Below, in pieces: positions 25,772-35,227 of a stretch of DNA of 64,000 bases. The notes below the pieces were generated by a model. That model made no database searches. It saw nothing but the letters and a program-made list of their open reading frames with translations, and was not told the origin of the DNA. A program made the position numbers and the translations under genes. Each line of letters opens with the position of its first letter. Within the stretch, counting starts at the first letter, position 1. Source of the stretch: CAVVEC01 sp963747105 (GTDB lineage Bacteria > Acidobacteriota > Terriglobia > Terriglobales > Acidobacteriaceae); the NCBI GenBank assembly GCA_963747105.1, contig CAVVEC010000007.1, positions 124,001 to 188,000 on the forward strand. The letters run 5' to 3'.

Positions 25772-27058
25772 ATGCGAAACTGGCGATTCTCTCTTGATGC
25801 GCGAAATGCAGCATTCGTAACAACGCTTGTGGTGGTGGTCGCGTCAAGTCAACCGGCACAAGCAAAGCCGAAGTTCAAAGTTGTGCACACGTTTCATGGA
25901 CAAAATGGGGCGTATCCGGTAACACAGCTGACACTCGATCCATCGGGCAACTTGTACGGTACCACATCGGAGGGCGGGACTGGCGTATGCACATTTGGGA
26001 ACTCAAAGGTGAGCTGTGGGACGGCGTTCAAGCTGAACAAGGCCGGCAAACAGGTGTGGTTGCATAGTTTTCACTATGGCGGTGGAGAATCACCTATGGC
26101 TGGCCTGCTACGAGGCGCTGCTGGAAATCTGTATGGTACAACGGTGTACGGCGGTACACACGGTGCTTCCTGCGGCTCCATAGACATTGGCTGCGGCGTT
26201 CTATTCAAGCTAGATAAAACAGGGAGAGAGACCGTACTCCATCGCTTCAAGGGTGGCGATTCTGATGGCGACGAGCCGGAAGCGCTCCTGATTGAAGATT
26301 CGATGGGAAACCTATATGGCAGCACCATACAGGGCGGCCAATACGAAGAGGGAATGATTTTCAAGTTGGACACAGCTGGTGTCGAGACCGTACTCTTCAC
26401 GTTTGACTATACGGACGGCGGTGAGCCGTTTCCAGGGGTGATCTCGGACGCCTCCGGAAACCTCTATGGGGCGGCCTCGGTCGGAGGGACGTGCGGTTAC
26501 GGAACGGTCTTCGAGTTGGACACGGCCGGCACGGAAACAGTGCTATACAATTTCTGCGGCGCGAATGGTGCCTACCCCTCGTCAGTCCTGATCTGGGACG
26601 GAGCCGGGAACCTCTACGGTACTACCCAGGCTGGAGGCACGAGCACTGTGTGCGGCGGCGGGTGCGGCACGGTTTTTGAGCTCTCGCCCGGCTCACGCGG
26701 AAGCTGGACGGAGAAGGTCCTGTACAGTTTCTGCTCAATCTCCGGTTGCGCTGATGGCATGGAACCTCTTTCTGGGCCCTTGGTGCGAGACGCGACCGGA
26801 AACCTTTACGGGACCACGGTTTTCGGAGGTTCTTATCGCAATTGTAACGGAGACGCTTGCGGAGTCGTCTTCAAGCTGGATGCAGCCGGCAAGGAAACCG
26901 TGCTCCATAGCTTCACCGGAGGCGCAGATGGGGCCCTTCCCGAGGCGGGCCTCGTGGCCGACAGCTCCCACACCCTATACGGCGCCGCGAGGCAGGGAGG
27001 CGACACGAAATGCGGGGCCTCATATGGATGCGGAACCGTCTTCAAGATCACTCCTTAA
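25772..27058 (+). CDS. GloVer tandem-repeat secreted protein (island)
   Basis: 428 residues with an export signal (FVTTLVVVVASSQPAQA) and about nine repeats of a 35-50-residue unit with the theme GNLYGTTxxGG…GTVFKLDxxGxETVLHSF and a DGxxP linker. The repeats probably fold as a beta-propeller or beta-solenoid at the cell surface. GGAGGTAA precedes the ATG at 25772, which is preferred over the GTG at 25754. A second protein of this type lies at 59986-61179 outside the island, so the family is host-associated and may have been acquired or copied. Confidence 0.8.
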   Translation: MRNWRFSLDARNAAFVTTLVVVVASSQPAQAKPKFKVVHTFHGQNGAYPVTQLTLDPSGNLYGTTSEGGTGVCTFGNSKVSCGTAFKLNKAGKQVWLHSFHYGGGESPMAGLLRGAAGNLYGTTVYGGTHGASCGSIDIGCGVLFKLDKTGRETVLHRFKGGDSDGDEPEALLIEDSMGNLYGSTIQGGQYEEGMIFKLDTAGVETVLFTFDYTDGGEPFPGVISDASGNLYGAASVGGTCGYGTVFELDTAGTETVLYNFCGANGAYPSSVLIWDGAGNLYGTTQAGGTSTVCGGGCGTVFELSPGSRGSWTEKVLYSFCSISGCADGMEPLSGPLVRDATGNLYGTTVFGGSYRNCNGDACGVVFKLDAAGKETVLHSFTGGADGALPEAGLVADSSHTLYGAARQGGDTKCGASYGCGTVFKITP

Positions 27059-27275
27059 CGACCACGTTACCAAAAGGGTTGCTCAATCGGGGTTCCCTTT
27101 TGATCTCGCCCACAGACTGCGTGTCGCACCTCCGTGTAGGATTCGGCGGTGTCCGATTCGGTAACCAGCACAGTTAATGCTTTCAGGTTTGCCGTGCAGT
27201 ACGATTCTGTCGGTGCGGCTACGTGGCGAATCGGAGTCCAGAAATCCACAACGCCGCGATCAGGAGGCAAATCTT

Positions 27276-30200
27276 ATGAAAAAGTGTTTCCCCTTTCTGC
27301 TCGTGTTGCTCGCGGTACCCGCAGCGGCAACGTTATCCAAAGTGCAATCGGCTTCAACGTGGAACTCTTCTGGCTCAACCTGCAATGTAAGTCTCGCCGG
27401 CACTTCGGCCGGTAACTTGATCGTGCTGTGGCTCACGTGGTCACCGAGTTCGCTTACGCTGGACCTGACCTACAAAGACCCGACCAACAATACGTATGCC
27501 AGCGCGGTCGGTCCGACCATTCAGTCGGTGACCAACACCGCAGCTCAGATCGTCTACGCCAAGAATCTCCCCACCGGCGGCAACGACAACATCCACTTTC
27601 CATTCGCTAACGGCGGATCGGCGACCTCGGTGAGCTGCGTAGCCGTCGAGTACACTGGTGCGGACGCTCAGTATCCACTGGATAGCGTCTCTGCTGGGTA
27701 TGTCTACAGTGGCAACCCGAGTAATATGTTGGACAGCGGTAATGCAGCACCGGCCAATACCAACCTGATGGTGTTCGCCGCGGGAGTTGCCGACACAAAC
27801 AGCGAACTGATTGCGGTCTCTGGCAATGGCCTCATGCGTATTGAACACTCCAACGGTACATGGGGAACAGGGATTGCAGAAACGAGTCCGACAGCGATAA
27901 GCGGCAATAACATATTGCAACGAGCGACGGCGTGCTTTGGTACCGGTTCAACTTGCTCTGGAACAACTGGCAACTGGCTTATTCAGATGGCGATCTTGCG
28001 AGACGCCTCTTGGACCGTCGCTGGAGGCTGGAGCCCAACCCGGCTTCCGCAATACGTAAATGCCGCTCAGTATCCAGGTGCTGACATTTGCGTGCAGGCC
28101 CAGAATGCAGCGTTAGTCAACCCTCACGCCACAATCTTGGTTCCTGTGAACGGCACTCAGCCCTGCTCGGTTGACCCTACTGGCGCATTCTCGAACACGG
28201 CGATCACCACGCAGCCCACGTTTTTCGGATACATGGACTTCTATGGCGTTGGCCCTGGAGGAGTAGGTACGCTGATCGTGGATACCCCGTGGCTGTTGGC
28301 AAACAGCGGCCGTTACGCCTTTCATGACGTGCACGTCACTGTTTCCAATCACTTCCGCCAAAATGTCTCCGGCAATCGTTGCTGGACGGAAAACTCTAGC
28401 CCGGTCACCAATGGCAGCGAGGGCACCTGCCTGAACGGCAATGAAGGATTTAACATCTCCATCCAAGCTGGGGCGGCAACCGCAAACTGTGCGCTGGTTA
28501 CCTATCCCAGCGTCGGCTCGAATTTGCAATATCAGATTCACGGTGGAGAGTACGTTGATCTCATCGGATTCACCGCGGTCGGCAACAACGGAAAATTCCG
28601 TGTTATCCCTAACGTTGGCGGCTCAGGAGAACCCTGCGGGAACCCTGCTGGTCCAATAGCCAATCAGTTCTACATCTGGGCGCCGAATGCAGTTTCGTGC
28701 AACAACGCAGGAGTGAATAATTGCGGGGCCAAAGCCACCATAGCCGCTCCGACGCCGGTTTTCTACATGGGACCGAGGTCGTTCGATCAGCTTGCGAGCG
28801 AGGGATCATTGGATGACTGGAAAATGCATAATCCGTACGTCTATGGCAAAGAGATCGGACCCCAGACAGGGAACAGCGGAAACTACGTTTTTGAAGCCAC
28901 TGTAGCTGGTACGTCTGGTGGCGGCCCTGTAACTTGGCCCCAAACACCGGGAGCGACCGTTGGCGACGGCGGAGTTACGTGGAAGAATATTGGCACCACT
29001 GCCTACTGCATTGATATCGCGGGTGTGCCCAACCAAGGCTGTCAAATCTTCGGTTTAAAAATACTGGATTTGGGTGAACTGGATGCTTGGGGCTACGGAT
29101 TGGAAGGTTTTGATAATAGCGAGTGCATGGAGCAGTGCATCGTGGATAACCGCGATTCGCGCTTGCAAGCCCGCGTGTCTTCCGTTACCTACAGCGTCTG
29201 GACCTCCGAGGCGCAGAATGGTTCACTCATTCGGCACGGAGAGGACTATTGCAACAACAATTTGAAAAATGGCGTCCAGTTCCAATGCATTAGTAACCAA
29301 CCAAGTTCGGGCACAGATCTCTACGGCGCATTCCACGTGGGCATCTGGCTTCGTGATACTTGGGCTCATCAATCTGTTGACGATTGGACAATCAACGAGA
29401 CTTCCCATTGCGGCATTATGGTGGATGGCGTAGGCGGGAACGGGACGAGCTTTAGTGCGGGAAATGGAATCACGGGTATCCACTTCCAGAAGGGTGCGAA
29501 TCTGGGCCATATCTGCATCGGGTCTCAGTCTCCCGCGTCAGACGTTTATGTCGGACTGATTCAAACAGATGGTATGCCTGCACCCACGGCGAACATCTTG
29601 ATAGCGGGCTCCAATGCTAGTCCGGTGAGTTTATTACAGGACTGGGCTGCGACCAAGAGCTACGACTACGCCACCGTTATCTACCCTAATCCAGCCATGC
29701 ACAATACCGGGAAAAACGTGTTCTTCGCAACGGTCGGAGGTACATCCGGCACTTCGATGAATGAACCGAATTGGGATTCAAATTGCGCAACTACTTGCAC
29801 CGATGGCACCGGGGGAACACAAATTACTTGGACCAACGCGGGCACTTCATTTCCCAACTCCACTGGGCCGGGAGGGAACGTCGTCCATGCATGGATGCTG
29901 GCAAACGATCACACGCAGGCGGCAACCATCTATAACGGCGAAACCAACAAAACGTGGACCGAGAATCAGATCGCTGATTATACATACGACGCCCAAGGGA
30001 CAACCTACGAGGCCTCTTCCAGCGATACCTACCCAGCTAACTTCGGGCAAGGATTGACGGTTGGCAGCTCGCTCGCGATGAGCGGTGCACCAGTCCAGGC
30101 TGCTATCAATTCGCAAGTTGCTCCCTCGTCCTCCACCGTTATGCTGGACATGAGCAGGGGTAATATCCAGCAGTTGCACTGCACTGGCTCTGGTGTGGCC

Positions 30201-30437
30201 ATTACGTTAGCGGATACTAACTTGAAACCTGGCGAAACGATGACGTTTATTTTTGTGCAGACCAGTTCACTCACGCCGTGCACACTCACTTATGCTGCCA
30301 ATATGCACGGGGGCACGACTGTGCCTAGCGCTGCGAATGGCGTTCTGACTCAAGAGTTCGCTGTGTCGAACAGTGGAACCGATCTGTATGCGAAGGCTGA
30401 CGGGAAGACTTGCACATCCTCATGCGGCACGCCCTGA
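27276..30437 (+). CDS. large secreted beta-rich protein
   Basis: 1,053 residues starting MKKCFPFLLVLLAVPAAAT, with AGGAGG just upstream of the ATG. The mature protein is rich in Gly, Asn, Thr and Ser with few charges. A middle part (YGKEIGPQTGN to RHGEDYCNN) resembles a right-handed beta-helix. Two W-containing modules (VAGTSGGGPVTWPQTPGATV…GVTWKNIG and FATVGGTSGTSMNEPNWDS…ITWTNAG) are of the kind found in phage tail and surface adhesins. Even cysteine numbers suggest disulfides. No catalytic motif was recognised. As island cargo it may be an adhesin or host-interaction protein. Confidence 0.65.
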   Translation: MKKCFPFLLVLLAVPAAATLSKVQSASTWNSSGSTCNVSLAGTSAGNLIVLWLTWSPSSLTLDLTYKDPTNNTYASAVGPTIQSVTNTAAQIVYAKNLPTGGNDNIHFPFANGGSATSVSCVAVEYTGADAQYPLDSVSAGYVYSGNPSNMLDSGNAAPANTNLMVFAAGVADTNSELIAVSGNGLMRIEHSNGTWGTGIAETSPTAISGNNILQRATACFGTGSTCSGTTGNWLIQMAILRDASWTVAGGWSPTRLPQYVNAAQYPGADICVQAQNAALVNPHATILVPVNGTQPCSVDPTGAFSNTAITTQPTFFGYMDFYGVGPGGVGTLIVDTPWLLANSGRYAFHDVHVTVSNHFRQNVSGNRCWTENSSPVTNGSEGTCLNGNEGFNISIQAGAATANCALVTYPSVGSNLQYQIHGGEYVDLIGFTAVGNNGKFRVIPNVGGSGEPCGNPAGPIANQFYIWAPNAVSCNNAGVNNCGAKATIAAPTPVFYMGPRSFDQLASEGSLDDWKMHNPYVYGKEIGPQTGNSGNYVFEATVAGTSGGGPVTWPQTPGATVGDGGVTWKNIGTTAYCIDIAGVPNQGCQIFGLKILDLGELDAWGYGLEGFDNSECMEQCIVDNRDSRLQARVSSVTYSVWTSEAQNGSLIRHGEDYCNNNLKNGVQFQCISNQPSSGTDLYGAFHVGIWLRDTWAHQSVDDWTINETSHCGIMVDGVGGNGTSFSAGNGITGIHFQKGANLGHICIGSQSPASDVYVGLIQTDGMPAPTANILIAGSNASPVSLLQDWAATKSYDYATVIYPNPAMHNTGKNVFFATVGGTSGTSMNEPNWDSNCATTCTDGTGGTQITWTNAGTSFPNSTGPGGNVVHAWMLANDHTQAATIYNGETNKTWTENQIADYTYDAQGTTYEASSSDTYPANFGQGLTVGSSLAMSGAPVQAAINSQVAPSSSTVMLDMSRGNIQQLHCTGSGVAITLADTNLKPGETMTFIFVQTSSLTPCTLTYAANMHGGTTVPSAANGVLTQEFAVSNSGTDLYAKADGKTCTSSCGTP

Positions 30438-30591
30438 TTACGCGTCGAAAGAGAAGCTCTCGGTAGTGCATCCAGCGACTAAGTACACAATTGGTGTTTG
30501 ACTTGGGTCATTTCAGGCAGTAGACGACAGGCTTCAGGGTGGCAAAGGGGGACTCCCCTTGGCACCAAAGTTACTGAACTCGCAGCACGCG

Positions 30592-30611
30592 ATGGTGATA
30601 CCACTGATACC
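30592..30611. repeat. paired TGATACC repeats near right end (possible integrase arm sites)
   Basis: TGATACC-AC-TGATACC lies about 140 bp inside the right boundary, in the same orientation as the pair near the left end, and preceded by the same ATGG bases. Confidence 0.5.
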
Positions 30612-30749
30612 GTTTTCTGGGGAATTGCAGCGAATAGCAGAAACCAGGGAAACTCCGGCTTTAGAGTCGAATCTGCTTGTACGACGCATAAACACAAGCT
30701 AAGGTGTGTACGTGCAGGCTTCACCGCGACTTGCAGGTGTTGGCGGCAA

Positions 30750-30771
30750 TCGAATCCCTCCCTCTCCGCCA
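30750..30771. repeat. attR core
   Basis: Exact 22-bp copy of the tRNA-Ser 3' end (20271-20292) with no tRNA body upstream. It marks the distal boundary of the integrative element. Confidence 0.9.
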
Positions 30772-30866
30772 GTCCCCTAGTTTTGCTATTTAGTGCCCTG
30801 ACTGCCAACCGACTACCAAATTCCCATCATTTCGCATTCCGCGCGGTATTCAGCACTGGAGGCAAC

Positions 30867-30926
30867 ATGGCACTCAGACTCTACCAGCAGGCCGGCAAAG
30901 GCAAAGCTCGGCGCTACCAGAGGTAA
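30867..30926 (+). pseudogene. integrase N-terminal stub beyond attR
   Basis: A 19-codon frame, MALRLYQQAGKGKARRYQR, begins behind CTGGAGG and ends at TAA. It matches the very N terminus of a class of tyrosine recombinases. It lies just outside the right attachment site, where the integrase of an earlier or tandem element would be, so it looks like a vestige of previous integration. The match is from memory and short. Confidence 0.4.
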
Positions 30927-31099
30927 GGCTGCGGGTCGCACACCGATTCGTTGCGCTTCAGATGAAAGTCTTTTCACAGTGTTGCCAGCAGGCGAGATAA
31001 GTGTAGACTGGGCGCGGTTCTTGAAGTCAAAAAGGAACCTCCCGATTCGCGTTGCTTTCGGACTGCAAGCAGCAGATTCCAACTTCTCAGGAGAAACAA

Positions 31100-32512
31100 A
31101 TGTCGCGCTTGCCATTCTCTCGACTTTCCTTCGCACTCATCCTCGGCGCTGCTCTAAGCTCAATTGGTCAGGGTCAAGATTTGCCGCCGACAGCAGGTAG
31201 CCCGGTTCAACCTGTGGGGACGGTCCCTTCTGTGTCCGCGCGTAAGTTGCGCTTCAAGAGCACCGACTATTCGACGGGCAGCAACCCGCAGTCGATCGTC
31301 GTTGGCGATTTCAACAAGGACGGGAAACTCGACTTTGCCCAGGTGAATTACAGCGGCGGTGGCTCCGGGTCCGTAAGTGTTTTTCTGGGCAATGGTGACG
31401 GAACGTTCCAGGCGAGAGCGGATTATGCGACGGGGAGCGGTCCGGATGCGCTCGCCGTGGGTGACGTGAATGGCGATGGGAATCTGGATTTGATCGTAGG
31501 TAACGATACGGGAGCTGCCATAAGCGTGCTTCTCGGGAACGGCGATGGCACTTTTCAAGCCCATAAGGACTATACGGTGGGCAGCTATCCCCACTGGGTC
31601 GCTCTGGCGGACTTCAATGGCGACAAGAAACTGGATATCGCGGTGACGAATGAAGGAGACAACACGGTCGGCATATTGCTCAACAACGGCGATGGGACAT
31701 TCAGCAAGATGCGCACGTTCGCAACCGGATTGGAGCCGATCTCGGTTGTGGCGGCAGACTTCAATCACGACGGCAACATCGACCTCGCCGTCACCGGCTA
31801 CTACAACAGCATCGTGAGCATCTTGCTCGGCAAGGGAGACGGCACTTTCAAGAGCCATGTGGACTACACCACAGGGACGGCGCCTGCCGTGGTTGCTGCC
31901 GGTGACTTTAACCGGGATGGCGTCATCGACCTGGTCACAGCCAATTACAACAACGGCCAAACCGGCAGCGTGAGCATTCTGCTGGGCAAGGGAGACGGGA
32001 CGTTCGAGAGCCACGTGGAGTATCAGGCAGGCGCGGGGCCTGATGGTCTCGCCATCGGGGACTTCAACGGCGACGGCATCGCCGATCTTGCGGTCGCCAA
32101 CCTGATCGGCGACAGTATGAGCATCTTGCCAGGAAACGGTGACGGCAGCTTCGGCGCCGCCGTGAATTTTACAACTGAATCCTACCCACTTGGCGTGGCT
32201 GTGGGCCAATTCACCGGAAATGGGCCGTCGTCGCAGGATTTGGTCATCACCAACGATCTCAGCGCTGCAGCGATTGTCTTCCTGAACGAAGCCGCGGTCC
32301 GAATGAGCCTGAAGAGTTCCCCGAATCCTTCGAAGAAGGGACAGCCTGTGACGTTCACGGCCACGGTGAAGGCGGCAGTAAAACAAAAGAGCCAGCCCAG
32401 CGGCACGGCGACTTTGGAAAGACGGGTCGAAGAAGCTAAGCACGGTCAAGCTGACGAATGGCGTCGCAAAGTTCACCACCTCGAAACTGGGGGTTGGCAA
32501 ACACAAGATTAG
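31100..32512 (+). CDS. FG-GAP repeat secreted protein with 3' frameshift
   Basis: 470 residues as read. A signal peptide (LSFALILGAALSSIGQGQ) is followed by about seven FG-GAP/VCBS repeats of the form VGDFNxDGxxDLxVxNxxxxxVSVLLGNGDGTFQ, predicted to form a calcium-binding beta-propeller outside the cell. The ending ERRVEEAKHGQADEWRRK is out of frame: one base fewer near 32415 would give KDGSKKLSTVKLTNG…FNPDQSPVLVQKVNP, closing an Ig-like (Big_3) domain with TAG at 32583-32585. The ATG at 31100 follows AGGAG. The natural product would therefore be about 25 residues longer. Confidence 0.8.
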   Translation: MSRLPFSRLSFALILGAALSSIGQGQDLPPTAGSPVQPVGTVPSVSARKLRFKSTDYSTGSNPQSIVVGDFNKDGKLDFAQVNYSGGGSGSVSVFLGNGDGTFQARADYATGSGPDALAVGDVNGDGNLDLIVGNDTGAAISVLLGNGDGTFQAHKDYTVGSYPHWVALADFNGDKKLDIAVTNEGDNTVGILLNNGDGTFSKMRTFATGLEPISVVAADFNHDGNIDLAVTGYYNSIVSILLGKGDGTFKSHVDYTTGTAPAVVAAGDFNRDGVIDLVTANYNNGQTGSVSILLGKGDGTFESHVEYQAGAGPDGLAIGDFNGDGIADLAVANLIGDSMSILPGNGDGSFGAAVNFTTESYPLGVAVGQFTGNGPSSQDLVITNDLSAAAIVFLNEAAVRMSLKSSPNPSKKGQPVTFTATVKAAVKQKSQPSGTATLERRVEEAKHGQADEWRRKVHHLETGGWQTQD

Positions 32513-32585
32513 CGCGGCTTACTCCGGGGACGGCAATTTCAACCCCGATCAGTCGCCAGTGCTGGTGCAGAAGGTCAATCCTTAG

Positions 32586-32980
32586 CCGCATCGCAAGCAT
32601 CGCAATTTGTATCGAAGCGAAGTAGAAAGCTGTCCAGCAGTCCAACTTCCCCACTCAAGCCAAAACCGGGCTGTGGGCCGCCCTACAACCTGCGCGCTCT
32701 GAGCGGTCATAGCGAAGGGTCAGTCAGCCGCGTTGGGGAGGTACGTCGCCTCATCGGCGGCTGTCCACCGATGCGGGATGGATGGTGACTTTCGATTGCA
32801 ATCGGGCCTTTTCCTCTAGGGACGCTCCGTGCTTTAAGGACATAATGACGGCGACAACGCCCCAAGAGGGTACGTGTGAATGATGGATGTAAGAAGTGCG
32901 TTTCCGGAATTTGGGGCGTGGTTCGCAAGAATTCAAGGGAATTCCGACCAACTCGGCATTCACCAACGGAGAGTTTGGAG
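32586..32980. other. intergenic, no gene seen
   Basis: No convincing reading frame, RNA or repeat was found in this stretch. Reading frames that cross it lack a start signal and family-like sequence. Confidence 0.5.
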
Positions 32981-35092
32981 ATGATCAGAGTGATGGACGA
33001 AACATGCAAAGAGGCGATGCGTTGGATGGGCGCGCTGCTCGTCGTGGCGCTTGTGAGTATAACCTTGGCGCCGCGAGCCGCTGCCCAAGACCAAGCCCAA
33101 GACGAAGACCAAAATCAACGCCAGTATCAGAATCGCGACCAGAGCCAGAATCAAGACCAGGACGATCCGCCCAGCCGGGTGGCGCGACTCGGATACATGG
33201 AGGGTTCGGTCTCGTTCCAACCCGCCGGAGAATCAGAGTGGGTGTCGGCGGTTCCGAACCGCCCGATGACTACCGGAGACAAGCTCTGGACCGACCAGAA
33301 TTCGCGGGTTGAGGTGCAACTCGGATCCGCCGTAATTCGTCTCACCGCTAACACCGGCTTCTCGTTTCTCAACCTGGATGACCACACGGTTCAGGTGCAG
33401 CTTTCGTCCGGCTCCGTCAATATCCGCATACGGCGGCTGGGCCACGACGAGAATTTCGAGATTGATACACCCAACCTGGCATTCTCCGCCTTTGAGCCTG
33501 GCAGCTACCGCGTGGACGCCAGTGAGGACGGAAACTACACCGTTGTGACCATCCGCGATGGCGGAGGCGGCGAAGCGACTGGCAATGGCCAGACCTTTAA
33601 ACTGCATCCCGGACAACGGGCCACATTCGACGGCACACAGTCGCTGAACGCCGATATTGTGGAGGTCGGCGATCCCGACGCATTCGATACCTGGGCGTTC
33701 AGCCGCGATCGGCGTTCCGAGGAGTCGCCATCAGCACGATACGTCTCCCACGAGGTTGTCGGATACGAGGATCTCGACCAGTACGGCGAGTGGCGCGACG
33801 ATCCGAGCTACGGACATGTCTGGTACCCCACCCAGGTCTCTGCCGAGTGGGCTCCTTATCGCAACGGCCATTGGGCCTGGATTTCTCCCTGGGGCTGGAC
33901 CTGGGTTGACGATGCACCTTGGGGCTACGCGCCGTTCCACTACGGGCGCTGGGTCTCGGTGGAAGGCCGTTGGGGTTGGGTCGCTGGTCCGCCGGAGGTC
34001 CAACCCGTGTATGCTCCGGCTCTGGTGGTCTTCGTGGGAGGTGGAGGCCCTGCGGTCGGCGGCAACGTGGCGTGGTTTCCGCTGGGGCCGCGGGAAGTTT
34101 ATGTGCCGTCCTACCACGTTGGCCCCGAGTACGTGAACCGGGTCAACGTCAGCAACACCAATGTCAACACCACGACCGTCACCAACGTTTACAACACAAC
34201 CATCATCAACAACACCACCACGAATAACACCAACATCAACAACGTGAAATACGTAAACCGAAGTGTGAACGGCGCTGTGACTGCCGTGCCCCAGCGTGCC
34301 TTCACTAGTGCCCAGCCGGTGGCTCGGGCTGCCGTTCCCGTGAGCGCCAGGCAGATCGCCTCGGCCCCGGTGAGCCTAAGGGCTGACGTCGCTCCCACGC
34401 AGAACAGCGTATTAGGAGTGCACGCGAACACGGCCAGTCACGTGGCTGCACCGCCGGCAGCGATAGCCAACCGCGCGGTTGTCGCCAAGGCAGTGCCCCC
34501 ACCGCCGCCAATACCCTTTGCCAAGCAGCAGCAAGCCTTGGCTGCTCATCCGGGACAGCCTTTGGCCCGTCAGGAAGTGCAGACCCTTCGCCCCGCTAAT
34601 GCTGCCGCTGCGCAGCCCCTGGTGAAGCAGGCGACTCCCGCCCGGCCTGCAGCCCCGAATATGGCACGGCCGGCCAGTCAACCGAGCCAACCGGCCAATT
34701 TCAGGCCAGCAAGCCAGCCGGAGAACCATCCTGCGGTCCAGCCTGCTCTGAATGAGCGTTCCGGCGCGAGTTCTGCTCCGCCGAGTCGGCCCGTTCCGAT
34801 TAATCAACCGGCGTCCAATGCTCGCCCGAACGGCAATCGCCCGCAGCCGAACAATCGTTCGCAGAACAGTCGTCCGGAGCCGAACCAGCCCGCGACTGCT
34901 CGTCCGGAGACAAATCGTCCACAGGTTACTCCGTCCGCGTTCAGTCGCCCCGCACAACCCGCGATGCGGAGTGACCGTCCGGCCGCGGCGCAACCGAACA
35001 ATCATCCGAGCCCTCCGCCGCACCAGCAGGCGCCGGAAGAAAAGAAGCGTCAGGACGAACAGCACAAGGGGGACGAGAAGCCTCAGAAGTAA
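32981..35092 (+). CDS. FecR-domain protein with DUF6600-like region
   Basis: 703 residues. After a signal sequence (GALLVVALVSITLAPRAAAQ) and a Gln/Asp-rich segment comes a FecR-like domain (VARLGYMEGSVSFQPAGESE to GQRATFDG). Next is a tryptophan-rich region, VWYPTQVSAEWAPYRNGHW, SPWGWTWVDDAPWGYAPFHY and GRWGWVAGPPE, typical of DUF6600. Asn/Thr-rich (INNTTTNNTNINN) and then Pro/Gln/Arg-rich low-complexity tails follow, likely disordered and external. ATG at 32981 is preferred over upstream starts because GGAGAG lies near it. A strong hairpin follows the stop, so the gene is probably monocistronic. No sigma/anti-sigma gene is adjacent. Confidence 0.8.
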   Translation: MIRVMDETCKEAMRWMGALLVVALVSITLAPRAAAQDQAQDEDQNQRQYQNRDQSQNQDQDDPPSRVARLGYMEGSVSFQPAGESEWVSAVPNRPMTTGDKLWTDQNSRVEVQLGSAVIRLTANTGFSFLNLDDHTVQVQLSSGSVNIRIRRLGHDENFEIDTPNLAFSAFEPGSYRVDASEDGNYTVVTIRDGGGGEATGNGQTFKLHPGQRATFDGTQSLNADIVEVGDPDAFDTWAFSRDRRSEESPSARYVSHEVVGYEDLDQYGEWRDDPSYGHVWYPTQVSAEWAPYRNGHWAWISPWGWTWVDDAPWGYAPFHYGRWVSVEGRWGWVAGPPEVQPVYAPALVVFVGGGGPAVGGNVAWFPLGPREVYVPSYHVGPEYVNRVNVSNTNVNTTTVTNVYNTTIINNTTTNNTNINNVKYVNRSVNGAVTAVPQRAFTSAQPVARAAVPVSARQIASAPVSLRADVAPTQNSVLGVHANTASHVAAPPAAIANRAVVAKAVPPPPPIPFAKQQQALAAHPGQPLARQEVQTLRPANAAAAQPLVKQATPARPAAPNMARPASQPSQPANFRPASQPENHPAVQPALNERSGASSAPPSRPVPINQPASNARPNGNRPQPNNRSQNSRPEPNQPATARPETNRPQVTPSAFSRPAQPAMRSDRPAAAQPNNHPSPPPHQQAPEEKKRQDEQHKGDEKPQK

Positions 35093-35124
35093 AGGAGAGT
35101 TTCGTTTCGCGGATCGAACATTAG

Positions 35125-35150
35125 AGCGTCCGAGAGTAATCTCGGACGCT
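35125..35150 (+). terminator. hairpin terminator after the FecR-domain gene
   Basis: Perfect 11-pair stem AGCGTCCGAGA / TCTCGGACGCT with a GTAA loop, 33 bp after the stop codon. The T tract is weak (TGTTAG). It also lies at the 3' side of the convergent phosphoesterase gene and could act on both strands. Confidence 0.65.
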
Positions 35151-35227
35151 TGTTAGTCTGCAATGCCCTTGGTTGACCCCTGAACCTCGAATGGCCGTGT
35201 TGTCAAACCTGACGGGCTCGGCCCAGA

